NCBI GenBank assembly: GCA_013813675.1
Contig: JACCRH010000437.1
Coordinates: forward strand, 1-14,206
DNA length: 14,206 bases
Source of the DNA: Gemmatimonadales bacterium
GTDB lineage: Bacteria; Gemmatimonadota; Gemmatimonadetes; Gemmatimonadales; GWC2-71-9
Reading direction: 5' to 3'
Below are positions 1 to 5,909 of the stretch, in pieces. The translations under genes were made by a program, and so were the position numbers. The notes under the pieces were generated by a model. The model was given only the letters and a program-made list of their open reading frames with translations. It did no database searches and had not been told where the DNA came from. The stretch's first letter is position 1; every line of letters begins with the position of its first letter.

Positions 1-68
1 GAGCGAGGGATCTTGCGCGCCACCTCCCGAAACAAGCCGGCAAGATCCCTCGCTCCGCTCGGGATGAC
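1..68. repeat. Inward-facing pair of hairpin repeats (short element, left arm cut by window edge)
   Basis: Bases 1-16 and 40-55 are a perfect 16-bp inverted repeat with 23 bp between them. The right arm continues to 68 as a full repeat copy (44-68) ending in CTCGGGATGAC. Read on the minus strand, that copy has arms CCCGAGC and GCGAGGG around the triloop GGA. The left arm runs off the window start, so only its inner half is visible. The same repeat flanks the GIY-YIG remnant at 13446-13709 in the same inward orientation. I infer a short non-coding derivative of that element. It lies 33 bp downstream of the rex stop and could also affect transcript ends there. The inverted repeat is certain; its mobile nature is inferred. 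Confidence 0.8.
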
Positions 69-70
69 AA

Positions 71-99
71 CTCGCGTGGCGAGGGCCCGACACCGGCCC
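71..99 (-). terminator. Possible weak terminator hairpins after rex
   Basis: Just after the rex stop there are two small inverted repeats: 83-99 (five paired bases GGGCC/GGCCC, 7-nt loop) and 71-83 (CTCGC/GCGAG, 3-nt loop). Neither is followed by a T-run on the minus strand, so this is not a canonical intrinsic terminator. The hairpin repeat pair at 1-68 follows directly. Transcription may end somewhere in this 100-bp stretch, but sequence alone does not settle it. Confidence 0.25.
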
Positions 100-100
100 A

Positions 101-721
101 TCACCGACTGGCTAGCGCATAGCTCAGCGTCTCCAGCTCCAACGCCAGGTTCACCGTCTTCACCACCACATCCTCGGGTACCGCGAGCTGCACCGGCGCG
201 AAATTGAGGATCGCCTTCACCCCGAGCGCCACCAGCCGGTCCGCCACCGGCTGCGCCGCCTCGGCCGGGGTGACCAGCACCGCCATGTCGATCGGATGCT
301 CGCCCAGCTCCCGCTCCAGCGCGCTGATGTCCAGCACCGTGAGACCGTTCCACTGCCGGCCGATCTTGGAGGTGTCGCTGTCGAAGATGGCGATGATGTC
401 GAACCCGCGCTGCCGGAAGCCGCGGTACTGCACCAGCGCGCTGCCGATCTTCCCCGCGCCGATCATCCCCACCCGGTAGCGCCGCTTGAGGCCCAGGATC
501 TCCCGCAACTGATCGGCCAGCTCCGGCACCGGATAGCCCAGGCCCCGCTTCCCGAAGGACCCGAAGAACGACAGGTCCTTCCGCACCTGCGCCGAGGTGG
601 TGCCTCCCCGCGACGCGAGCGCGCCCGAGCTCACGGTGGCGATGCCCTGCCCCTCGAATTCCTCGAGGAAGCGCAGATAGAGCGACAGCCGGCGAACCGT
701 CGACTCGGCGACCTTAGGCAT
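101..721 (-). CDS. rex: Redox-sensing transcriptional repressor Rex
   Basis: Rex is a dimeric DNA-binding protein that reads the NADH/NAD+ ratio. It represses fermentation and respiration genes and releases DNA when NADH is high. The 206-residue product has the usual length. Residues 1-78 form the winged helix, with the family signature TTSAQVRKDLSFFGSFGKRG (41-60). A Rossmann domain follows, with GAGKIG at 88-93 and the acidic strand end FDSD at 113-116 for NAD(H) binding. The C-terminal swapped helix contains VNLALELETLSYAL. I chose the ATG at 719-721 because the family begins there (MPKVAEST); a longer frame to 865 would run through the operator and into rsmA. No strong Shine-Dalgarno is visible. 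It is the last gene of the left-running cluster, 31 bp after rsmA, and that gap holds its own operator. Confidence 0.96.
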   Translation of the reverse strand: MPKVAESTVRRLSLYLRFLEEFEGQGIATVSSGALASRGGTTSAQVRKDLSFFGSFGKRGLGYPVPELADQLREILGLKRRYRVGMIGAGKIGSALVQYRGFRQRGFDIIAIFDSDTSKIGRQWNGLTVLDISALERELGEHPIDMAVLVTPAEAAQPVADRLVALGVKAILNFAPVQLAVPEDVVVKTVNLALELETLSYALASR

Positions 722-732
722 GGCCCGTATTT

Positions 733-750
733 TTGTGAAACATTTCACAA
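733..750. promoter_or_regulatory. Rex operator (ROP) upstream of rex
   Basis: TTGTGAAACATTTCACAA matches the known Rex consensus TTGTGAA-N4-TTCACAA in both half-sites. It ends 11 bp before the rex ATG and 2 bp from the rsmA stop. This AT-rich island stands out in GC-rich surroundings. Rex binding its own upstream region is known in other bacteria, so autoregulation is the natural reading. The operator lies inside the only likely promoter space for rex. It may therefore overlap the core promoter or act as a roadblock to read-through from rsmA. Confidence 0.93.
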
Positions 751-752
751 AC

Positions 753-1547
753 CTACCGCGCCTGCCATCCCCCGTCAACGAGCGCCCGCAGCAGCAGCGC
801 GAACCGGACCGGCGACACCGTCTCCGGCCGCACCTGCGGGTCGATGTCCGCCCGGCCGAGCGCATCGCCCACCGTTTCCGCGCTCCATCCGGTCAGCTCC
901 CGAAGCGCTCGCACCATCTGTTTTCGGCGAAATCCGAAGAGACCCACCACCAGCCGGCGGAACGGCTCGACTTCCGCGTCGCTCACCACCGGCTCACCCA
1001 GTGGTGTGAGGCGGAGTACGGCGGAGTCCACCAGGGGACGGGGCCGGAACGCGCCCGCCGGCACGGTGAAGAGCCGCTCCGCCCGCGCGACGGCCTGAAC
1101 CCCGACGGTCAGCGCGCCGTAGGCTTCGCTTCCCGGCGCGGCACTCACCCGGTCCGCCACCTCCTTCTGCACCAGGAAGACGATGCGAGGCGGCCGCGGT
1201 GGCTTCAGCGCCCGGTCGATCAGGGGAGAGGTAATGTTGTAGGGGATGTTGCCGGCGACGAGGAACCGGGGTCCGGCGATCGCATGCCAGTCGGCTTCGA
1301 GCGCGTCGGCCTCGACGATGGTCGCGGCCGGCACCCGCTGGCGCAGCGCGGGCACCAGCTCGGCGTCCTTCTCGATCGCCACCAGTCTTCCGGCCCTGGC
1401 GGCGAGCGCTTCGGTGAGTGCGCCTGGACCGGGCCCGATCTCCAGCACCGTGTCGTCGCGCGTGGCCCCGAGCGCGTCGGCGATGCGCTGGAGAATGCGC
1501 GGGTCGGAGAGAAAATGCTGGGCGAGCCTCCGCTTGGCTCGCGGCAC
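753..1547 (-). CDS. rsmA: 16S rRNA (adenine-1518/1519-N6)-dimethyltransferase RsmA (KsgA)
   Basis: RsmA dimethylates two adjacent adenines in the 3'-terminal helix of 16S rRNA during late 30S assembly, using S-adenosylmethionine. The 264-residue protein has the family order: N-terminal QHFL (10-13), the SAM-binding loop EIGPGPG (36-42), and the catalytic motif IV GNIPYN (99-104). A helical C-terminal domain with FGFRRKQM follows. The start is a GTG at 1545-1547, directly next to the stop of the phosphatase gene (TGA GTG, no gap), which suggests translational coupling. The start fits the family N-terminus (PRAKRRLAQHFL). The stop lies 2 bp from the Rex operator. Nothing looks damaged. Confidence 0.96.
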   Translation of the reverse strand: MPRAKRRLAQHFLSDPRILQRIADALGATRDDTVLEIGPGPGALTEALAARAGRLVAIEKDAELVPALRQRVPAATIVEADALEADWHAIAGPRFLVAGNIPYNITSPLIDRALKPPRPPRIVFLVQKEVADRVSAAPGSEAYGALTVGVQAVARAERLFTVPAGAFRPRPLVDSAVLRLTPLGEPVVSDAEVEPFRRLVVGLFGFRRKQMVRALRELTGWSAETVGDALGRADIDPQVRPETVSPVRFALLLRALVDGGWQAR

Positions 1548-3110
1548 TCAGATCCGGAGCACGAGCAGCGTCCGGTCGTCCTCCGGACGGCTGCCGAATG
1601 CCTCCGCGGTGGCCAGCACCGCCTGCACCACCGCTTCGGGGGACTCGTGGCGGTGGGCGCACACTTCGGCGAGGAGCCGTTGCTCGCCGAACGGCTCGCC
1701 CTGCTCGTTCCGCGCGTCGGCCAGCCCGTCGGTCCAGAGCACCAGGAGATCGTGTCCCACGCTCCACGGCACCTGACGGCCCTGGATGCTCCCCGGCGTC
1801 GCCAAGCCGAGTGGCGGGGCGGTGGCGTCCAGCCGTTCGGGCTCGCCGAACCGCGGGATTCGGAAGGCGTACGGGTGGCCCGCGTTGGCGTAGGACAGCC
1901 GCCCGGACAGCGGATCGAGCACGCCGTAGAACACGCTGAAGTACATCTCGGTTTCGGCCAGCTCGGTCGAGAGACTGTCGAGCAGCGCGCTCAGGGTCTC
2001 GTCCGGCGTCACCGACGCGGCGGCGTGAATGCCGGCCGCGGAGAGCACCAGCGCCATGACCAGTGCCGCCGAGAAGCCATGCGAGGCGACATCGCCCAAC
2101 ATCACGCCGACTCGTCCCCGACCCAGCCGGGTGAAGGTGTAGAAGTCGCCGCCCACCGATTCGGCCGGCAGGCAGCGGGCGGCGACCTCGGCGTCTCCAT
2201 GCAGCACCGACGGCGAAGGGAGCAGCTTGAGCTGAAGGTCATGCGCCAGCTCCAGCTCCCGTTGAAGCCGCTGCTGGCCGAGATCGCGCTCGATCAGCCG
2301 GGCGTTCTCCACCGCGGCGCCGATCTGGTTGGCCACCGCGGCCACCAGCTTGCGGTCGCCCGGAGTGAACCGGTCGCCGCCGATCCGGTCGGTGAGGTTG
2401 ATGACGCCGATGCAGCGCAGCGGCGATCCGTGCGCGCCATAGCAGATCGGCACGCTCAAATAGGCTCGCCCCTTGTACCCTCGGTCACCCGCACAGTCGC
2501 CCGGCACCTCGTCGGTCTCACCGGGGTCGTGCACGATGGTGCGCTGCTCGCGGTAGACCTTCGCCGCCACCGAACACTGGTCGTCCACCGGTACCGGCTC
2601 GAGGCCCTCCATTCCGAAGCCCCTCGCGGCCACCGTGCGCAACACCTGCGCGGTGTCGTCGAACACCATGATGGACGCGCGCTTCGCGCCGACCACCGCG
2701 CTGACCTCGCGGACGATCGTCCGGGTGGCCTCCTCCAACCGCACCGTCTGGCCCAGGATCTCGCTGATGGCGTAGAGGAGGTCGATCTCCTGGTAGCGGC
2801 TGGCCAGCTCCTCGGCGATGAATCCGCGTTGCCGCTCCGCGTCGAGCAGCGCCGCCACGATGGGGACCACGCGATCGGCCCCCCACCGGGACTGCTCCTC
2901 GCTGCCGGCATCCACCTCGACCCAGAACCCCTCCAGGTTGCCGACCGGCGCCAGCCAGACGCTGCCGGTGGGCGTGGGCACCGGGCCGGCCGCGCGGGGG
3001 ATGGTCGGGCTCCAGCCCGGGTCGCCCCCGCCGGCGGCCTTGAGTCCGCGCCCGTCGAAGCGCCAGAGGCGCACCCGTCCCTTGACCAGCGCGCCGAGAC
3101 CATCGAGCAC
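1548..3110 (-). CDS. GAF domain plus SpoIIE/RsbU-type PP2C serine phosphatase
   Basis: Predicted partner-switch phosphatase that dephosphorylates an STAS anti-anti-sigma protein, here most likely the product of 3602-3937. Layout of the 520 residues: an unassigned N-terminal part (1-105), a GAF sensor domain (about 115-275), a charged linker helix (272-295), and a SpoIIE-type PP2C domain from LLPSPS (296-301) to the end. Metal-binding motifs are visible: VGGDF (D322), LGDVASHGFSAAL (338-350, D340), LWTDGL (D461) and EDDRT (510-514). The usual GDVxGHG has serine in place of the second glycine. No transmembrane segment is evident, so it is probably cytosolic. The start is a GTG 14 bp after the RsbW-like stop; its ribosome site is weak, so the first residues are uncertain. 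What the GAF domain senses is unknown. Confidence 0.9.
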   Translation of the reverse strand: MLDGLGALVKGRVRLWRFDGRGLKAAGGGDPGWSPTIPRAAGPVPTPTGSVWLAPVGNLEGFWVEVDAGSEEQSRWGADRVVPIVAALLDAERQRGFIAEELASRYQEIDLLYAISEILGQTVRLEEATRTIVREVSAVVGAKRASIMVFDDTAQVLRTVAARGFGMEGLEPVPVDDQCSVAAKVYREQRTIVHDPGETDEVPGDCAGDRGYKGRAYLSVPICYGAHGSPLRCIGVINLTDRIGGDRFTPGDRKLVAAVANQIGAAVENARLIERDLGQQRLQRELELAHDLQLKLLPSPSVLHGDAEVAARCLPAESVGGDFYTFTRLGRGRVGVMLGDVASHGFSAALVMALVLSAAGIHAAASVTPDETLSALLDSLSTELAETEMYFSVFYGVLDPLSGRLSYANAGHPYAFRIPRFGEPERLDATAPPLGLATPGSIQGRQVPWSVGHDLLVLWTDGLADARNEQGEPFGEQRLLAEVCAHRHESPEAVVQAVLATAEAFGSRPEDDRTLLVLRI

Positions 3111-3124
3111 CGGACCGAGCCGTC

Positions 3125-3589
3125 CTAGTGACGGCGCAGGATCATGCAGATGGAGTTTCCTTGCTCGTTGAATTGCACGGCGTCGACCAGCCGGCGGATG
3201 AGGAAAAGCCCGCGGCCGCCGGCCTCGTCGATCTGCTCCGGGCGAATCGGCTCGGGGACCGCGGAGGGGTCGAATCCGGGACCTTGGTCGGTGACGTGGA
3301 CCCGGATCAGCTCGGCGCGAAGCTCAGCGCGCACCTCTACCCACTTGTCGAGCGCCCCCTGATTTCCCCGGAGAATGGCGTTGGCGAGTGCCTCGGACAG
3401 GACCACCTGAAGTCGGAAGCGTATCGTGCGGGTGGCGCTGTGGCCGGCCAGACAGTGGCGGGTGACCAGCTCGACCGCCTCTTCGATGCAGCTGATGTCG
3501 CTGGGAAGCCGGAGGGTGACCAGCGTTGCGGCGCCCTCGGCGTCTGGTGCCGGTGAGCGGCGGACACAGAGTCGCAGGGGCGAGGTCAT
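3125..3589 (-). CDS. RsbW/SpoIIAB-like anti-sigma factor serine kinase (HATPase)
   Basis: Predicted GHKL-fold serine kinase that binds either a sigma factor or an STAS antagonist and phosphorylates the latter. In 154 residues the Bergerat ATP site is seen: N box LSEALAN (64-70, E66 and N70), G1 box DQGPGF (101-106), and G2 GGRGLFLI (124-131). It lies between the STAS gene (12 bp upstream) and the phosphatase gene (14 bp downstream), giving the order antagonist, kinase, phosphatase. The first about 22 residues are not conserved in the family, so a later start is possible. No sigma factor gene lies beside it, so its target, sigma factor or other, is not known from this window. Confidence 0.9.
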   Translation of the reverse strand: MTSPLRLCVRRSPAPDAEGAATLVTLRLPSDISCIEEAVELVTRHCLAGHSATRTIRFRLQVVLSEALANAILRGNQGALDKWVEVRAELRAELIRVHVTDQGPGFDPSAVPEPIRPEQIDEAGGRGLFLIRRLVDAVQFNEQGNSICMILRRH

Positions 3590-3601
3590 CGACCGTGGCC
3601 G

Positions 3602-3937
3602 CTAAAAGCTGGCCAGAGCCTGCTGCGGAGTGTCGGCGATGGCGAAGAGCGTGTCCAGCTTGGTGAGCTCGAAGAGCGAACGGAGGTCCTCGTTGAGTCC
3701 GGAGAGCCGCAGCTCGCCGCCGGCCTCTCGGATCCGCTTGGAGATGGACACCAGCGCACCGAGACCCGAGGAGTCGATGTAGCCGGTGCGGGAGAAGTCG
3801 ATCAGCAGCCGGCGCTCGCCGCGGTCCAGCGCCGCCTGCACCAGATCCTTGAGCTCCTGGCGGTTGCCCACGATCAACTGGCCCTCCACCTGCAGGACCG
3901 CCACGCCGCTCTGGTCTTTGGTCTGGCTGAAGCCCAT
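3602..3937 (-). CDS. STAS-domain anti-sigma factor antagonist (RsbV/SpoIIAA-like)
   Basis: A single STAS domain of 111 residues. The signature DFSRTGYIDSSGLGAL spans 47-62. By analogy with SpoIIAA Ser58, the second serine of DSSG (Ser57) should be the residue phosphorylated by the adjacent RsbW-like kinase and dephosphorylated by the GAF-SpoIIE protein. The ATG at 3935-3937 is preceded by GGAG at a 6-nt spacing, one of the clearer ribosome sites in the cluster, and lies 11 bp after the pta stop. Domain identity is secure; the pairing with its two neighbours is inferred from gene order. Confidence 0.93.
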   Translation of the reverse strand: MGFSQTKDQSGVAVLQVEGQLIVGNRQELKDLVQAALDRGERRLLIDFSRTGYIDSSGLGALVSISKRIREAGGELRLSGLNEDLRSLFELTKLDTLFAIADTPQQALASF

Positions 3938-3948
3938 CGGTCGCTCCG

Positions 3949-4881
3949 TCAGGTCGTCGAGTCGCTCTGCAGTGCCACCATCGCCGCCACCTCGACAATA
4001 TCGTCGGCCGTGGCCCCTCGCGACAGGTCGGCCATCGGCCGGGCCAGCCCCTGTAGGATCGGGCCGAGGGCCACCGCACCGCCGAGGCGCTGAGTCAGCT
4101 TGTAGGCGATGTTGCCGGCGTCCAGATCGGGAAAGACCAGGACGTTCGCCTTGCCGGCCACCGGGGAGCCGGGCGACTTCCGCTCCGCCACCTCGGGCAC
4201 CAGCGCGGCGTCGCCCTGCAGCTCGCCGTCGGAGAGGATGTCGGGGGCGAGGGCGCGGAACAGGGCCGCCGCTTCCCGAATGCGCCTCACCCCGGGTCCG
4301 TCGGCGCTTCCCTTGGTGCTGTAGGACAGAAACGCGACCCGCGGCGAGTCGCCCACCAGCCGGGCGCGGTCCCGGGCGGCCGCGAGCGCGATGCCCGCCA
4401 ACTCCTCCGCCGAGGGCTCGGGCACCACGGCGCAGTCGGTGAAGGTGAGCACCGTATCGCTCGGCATGACCATGTAGAACGAAGAGCTCACCTGTTTGGC
4501 GCCCTGCGCGATGCCGATGGCCCAGAGAGCGGCCCGGAGCACCTCACGGGTGGTGAGCACGGCGCCGGCCACCGCGCCCTCGGCCTCGCCCAGGGCGACG
4601 AGAGCGGCGCCGAAGTTGGCGGGATCGGCCGCCACATCGAGCGCGTGCACACCGTCCCGGATCTCATCGGGCCGTCGCTCGCGCAGATACTTCGCGATGC
4701 GTCCCAGCCTCGGATCGTCGCCTGGGTTGAGACCTGCCCCGCCCAGCACGATCGGCTCCGCGATGCCCTCCTTCCGGAGGCGGTCGGCGGCGGCCCGCAC
4801 CCGGGGATCCTCTCCCTCGCAGAGCACGATGCGCGCCCGGCGGCCGGCGGCCCGCTTCAGAAGCTCGCTGCGAAAGGTCAT
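3949..4881 (-). CDS. pta: Phosphate acetyltransferase
   Basis: Interconverts acetyl-CoA plus phosphate with acetyl-phosphate plus CoA; the acetate kinase partner is not in this window. The 310-residue length is that of the short, single-domain Pta class. Characteristic stretches are SSSFYMVMP (132-140), FLSYSTKGSA (184-193), DGELQGDAALVPE (218-230), KSPGSPVAGKANVLVFPDLD (235-254), GNIAYKLTQRLGGA (256-269) and GPILQGLARPMADLSRG (273-289). Ser287, Arg288 and Asp294 appear to match the catalytic Ser309, Arg310 and Asp316 of the Methanosarcina thermophila enzyme. Where many relatives have GAVHTT, this protein has GAVLTT (106-111). The start ATG overlaps the coaD stop (ATGA), and AGGCGG lies 8 nt upstream. 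Phosphate butyryltransferase is the main alternative, but the motifs favour Pta. Confidence 0.92.
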   Translation of the reverse strand: MTFRSELLKRAAGRRARIVLCEGEDPRVRAAADRLRKEGIAEPIVLGGAGLNPGDDPRLGRIAKYLRERRPDEIRDGVHALDVAADPANFGAALVALGEAEGAVAGAVLTTREVLRAALWAIGIAQGAKQVSSSFYMVMPSDTVLTFTDCAVVPEPSAEELAGIALAAARDRARLVGDSPRVAFLSYSTKGSADGPGVRRIREAAALFRALAPDILSDGELQGDAALVPEVAERKSPGSPVAGKANVLVFPDLDAGNIAYKLTQRLGGAVALGPILQGLARPMADLSRGATADDIVEVAAMVALQSDSTT

Positions 4882-5360
4882 CGGCTGAACCGCCTGGCGA
4901 GCGCCCCGGCGACCGCGGGATGGACCAGTCCGCCGACGTCCCCCCCGAAGCGCGCCACCTCCCGCACCAGGCTGGAGCTCAGATAGGTGAGATCCACCGC
5001 CGGGACCAGGAAGACGGTCTCGAGCGAGGGGTGCAGCCGCCGGTTCATCAGCGCCATCTGGAACTCGTACTCGAAGTCACTCACCGCCCGCAACCCTCTC
5101 ACGATGATCGAGGCGCCCACCCGCTTAGCGAAGTCGGCGAGGAGACCGTCGAACGACTGGATGGAGACCCGCCCCTCGCCGCCGATGGTGTCCCGCAGCA
5201 TGCCCAGGCGTTCCTCGACGGAGAACAGCGGCTGCTTGGCGCCGTTGCGCGCGACCGCGACGATGACCTGGTCCGCCAACGCCAGGCTCCGGCGCACCAG
5301 GTCCTCGTGCCCCTTCGTCGGCGGATCGAACGAGCCCGGGTAGAGCGCGATCCTGGTCAT
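4878..5360 (-). CDS. coaD: Pantetheine-phosphate adenylyltransferase
   Basis: Catalyses the fourth step of coenzyme A synthesis: 4'-phosphopantetheine plus ATP gives dephospho-CoA plus pyrophosphate. It is a 160-residue nucleotidyltransferase of normal length. Visible motifs are YPGSFDPPTKGHED (7-20) with the T/HxGH signature as TKGH (15-18), RGLRAVSDFEYEFQMALMNR (88-107), and YLSSSLVRE (126-134), corresponding to the usual ISSSxVRE. The ATG overlaps the rsmD stop (ATGA) and the gene ends in a second ATGA overlap with pta, so three genes are translationally chained. The rsmD-coaD pairing is common in bacteria. A CoA-biosynthesis gene directly before a CoA-using enzyme (pta) is suggestive but may be chance. 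Confidence 0.97.
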   Translation of the reverse strand: MTRIALYPGSFDPPTKGHEDLVRRSLALADQVIVAVARNGAKQPLFSVEERLGMLRDTIGGEGRVSIQSFDGLLADFAKRVGASIIVRGLRAVSDFEYEFQMALMNRRLHPSLETVFLVPAVDLTYLSSSLVREVARFGGDVGGLVHPAVAGALARRFSR

Positions 5361-5872
5361 GGTGCACGGCAGAAGGTGACGGCGGTGTCGCCGTAGCGGC
5401 GGGTCTGGTCCCCCTCGACCCGCCGGCCGGCCGGATGCTCGACGGAAAGAATGCGCGCGAACGGGTGGCGGCGGAAGAGCGACACCACCCGGTCGGCCGC
5501 GTCGGTGGTGTAGGGCGGGTCGGCAAAGGCGATGTCAAAGGCGCTGGTTTCGAGCGCTCCGGCGAAGCGAAGCGCATCGCCTCGATGCACTTTGGCACGT
5601 TCACCGACACCGAGGCTTTCGATGTTGGCCCGGAGCGCGTCCAGCGAGGCAGGGTTCAGCTCGACGAAGGTGGCTGCCGCCGCGCCGCGGGAGAGCGCCT
5701 CCAGTCCCAGGGCGCCGCTCCCGGCGAACAGGTCGAGGATCCGGGCGCCGCGGAGCTCCTCGCCGAGAATACTCATCCAGGCCTCGCGAACCCGGTCGGC
5801 GGTGGGCCGGACGCGGCCGTCCTTGGGGATGCGGAGCCTCCGACCCCCCAGCTCGCCGGCGACGATTCTCAT
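5357..5872 (-). CDS. rsmD: 16S rRNA (guanine-966-N2)-methyltransferase RsmD
   Basis: SAM-dependent methyltransferase acting on G966 of 16S rRNA in the assembled 30S particle. From the ATG at 5870-5872 the product has 171 residues. It opens with the family start MRIVAGELGGRRLRIP, followed by RPTADRVREAWMSIL (22-36), the SAM loop DLFAGSGALG (47-56) and the catalytic DPPY (118-121). A longer frame to 5935 would overlap the end of recJ with an arginine-rich, non-family sequence, so I reject it. No Shine-Dalgarno precedes the chosen ATG: the upstream bases on the minus strand are a run of seven Cs. Initiation may depend on coupling from recJ, 37 bp away. It overlaps coaD by ATGA. Confidence 0.94.
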   Translation of the reverse strand: MRIVAGELGGRRLRIPKDGRVRPTADRVREAWMSILGEELRGARILDLFAGSGALGLEALSRGAAAATFVELNPASLDALRANIESLGVGERAKVHRGDALRFAGALETSAFDIAFADPPYTTDAADRVVSLFRRHPFARILSVEHPAGRRVEGDQTRRYGDTAVTFCRAP

Positions 5873-5880
5873 GGGGGGGC

Positions 5881-5908
5881 CGGAACGGCCTGAGAGGGCG
5901 GAACGGCC
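5881..5908. repeat. Two direct copies of CGGAACGGCC in the recJ-rsmD gap
   Basis: CGGAACGGCC occurs at 5881-5890 and again at 5899-5908, 18 bp apart, filling the gap between the recJ stop and the rsmD start. A related tandem octamer (GCCGTTCC, i.e. GGAACGGC on the other strand) occurs at 13763-13786. The similarity may reflect a family of short GC-rich repeats or simply base composition. Confidence 0.5.
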
Positions 5909-5909
5909 C

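Noticed and set aside
1..68. Reading the repeats as a CRISPR array or a rho-independent terminator
   Set aside because: Only an inverted pair is present, not regularly spaced direct repeats, and no T-run follows the stem; copies also occur around an unrelated gene.
722..865. A longer rex reading frame starting at 865
   Set aside because: The extra 48 residues are Arg/Cys-rich, non-family, and would overlap rsmA and the Rex operator; the conserved Rex start is at 721.
720..3128. An 802-codon open frame on the plus strand across rsmA, the phosphatase gene and the kinase stop
   Set aside because: It lies antisense to three genes with clear family motifs, contains no recognisable domain, is rich in Arg/His/Gly as expected for shadow frames in GC-rich DNA, and spans gene boundaries.
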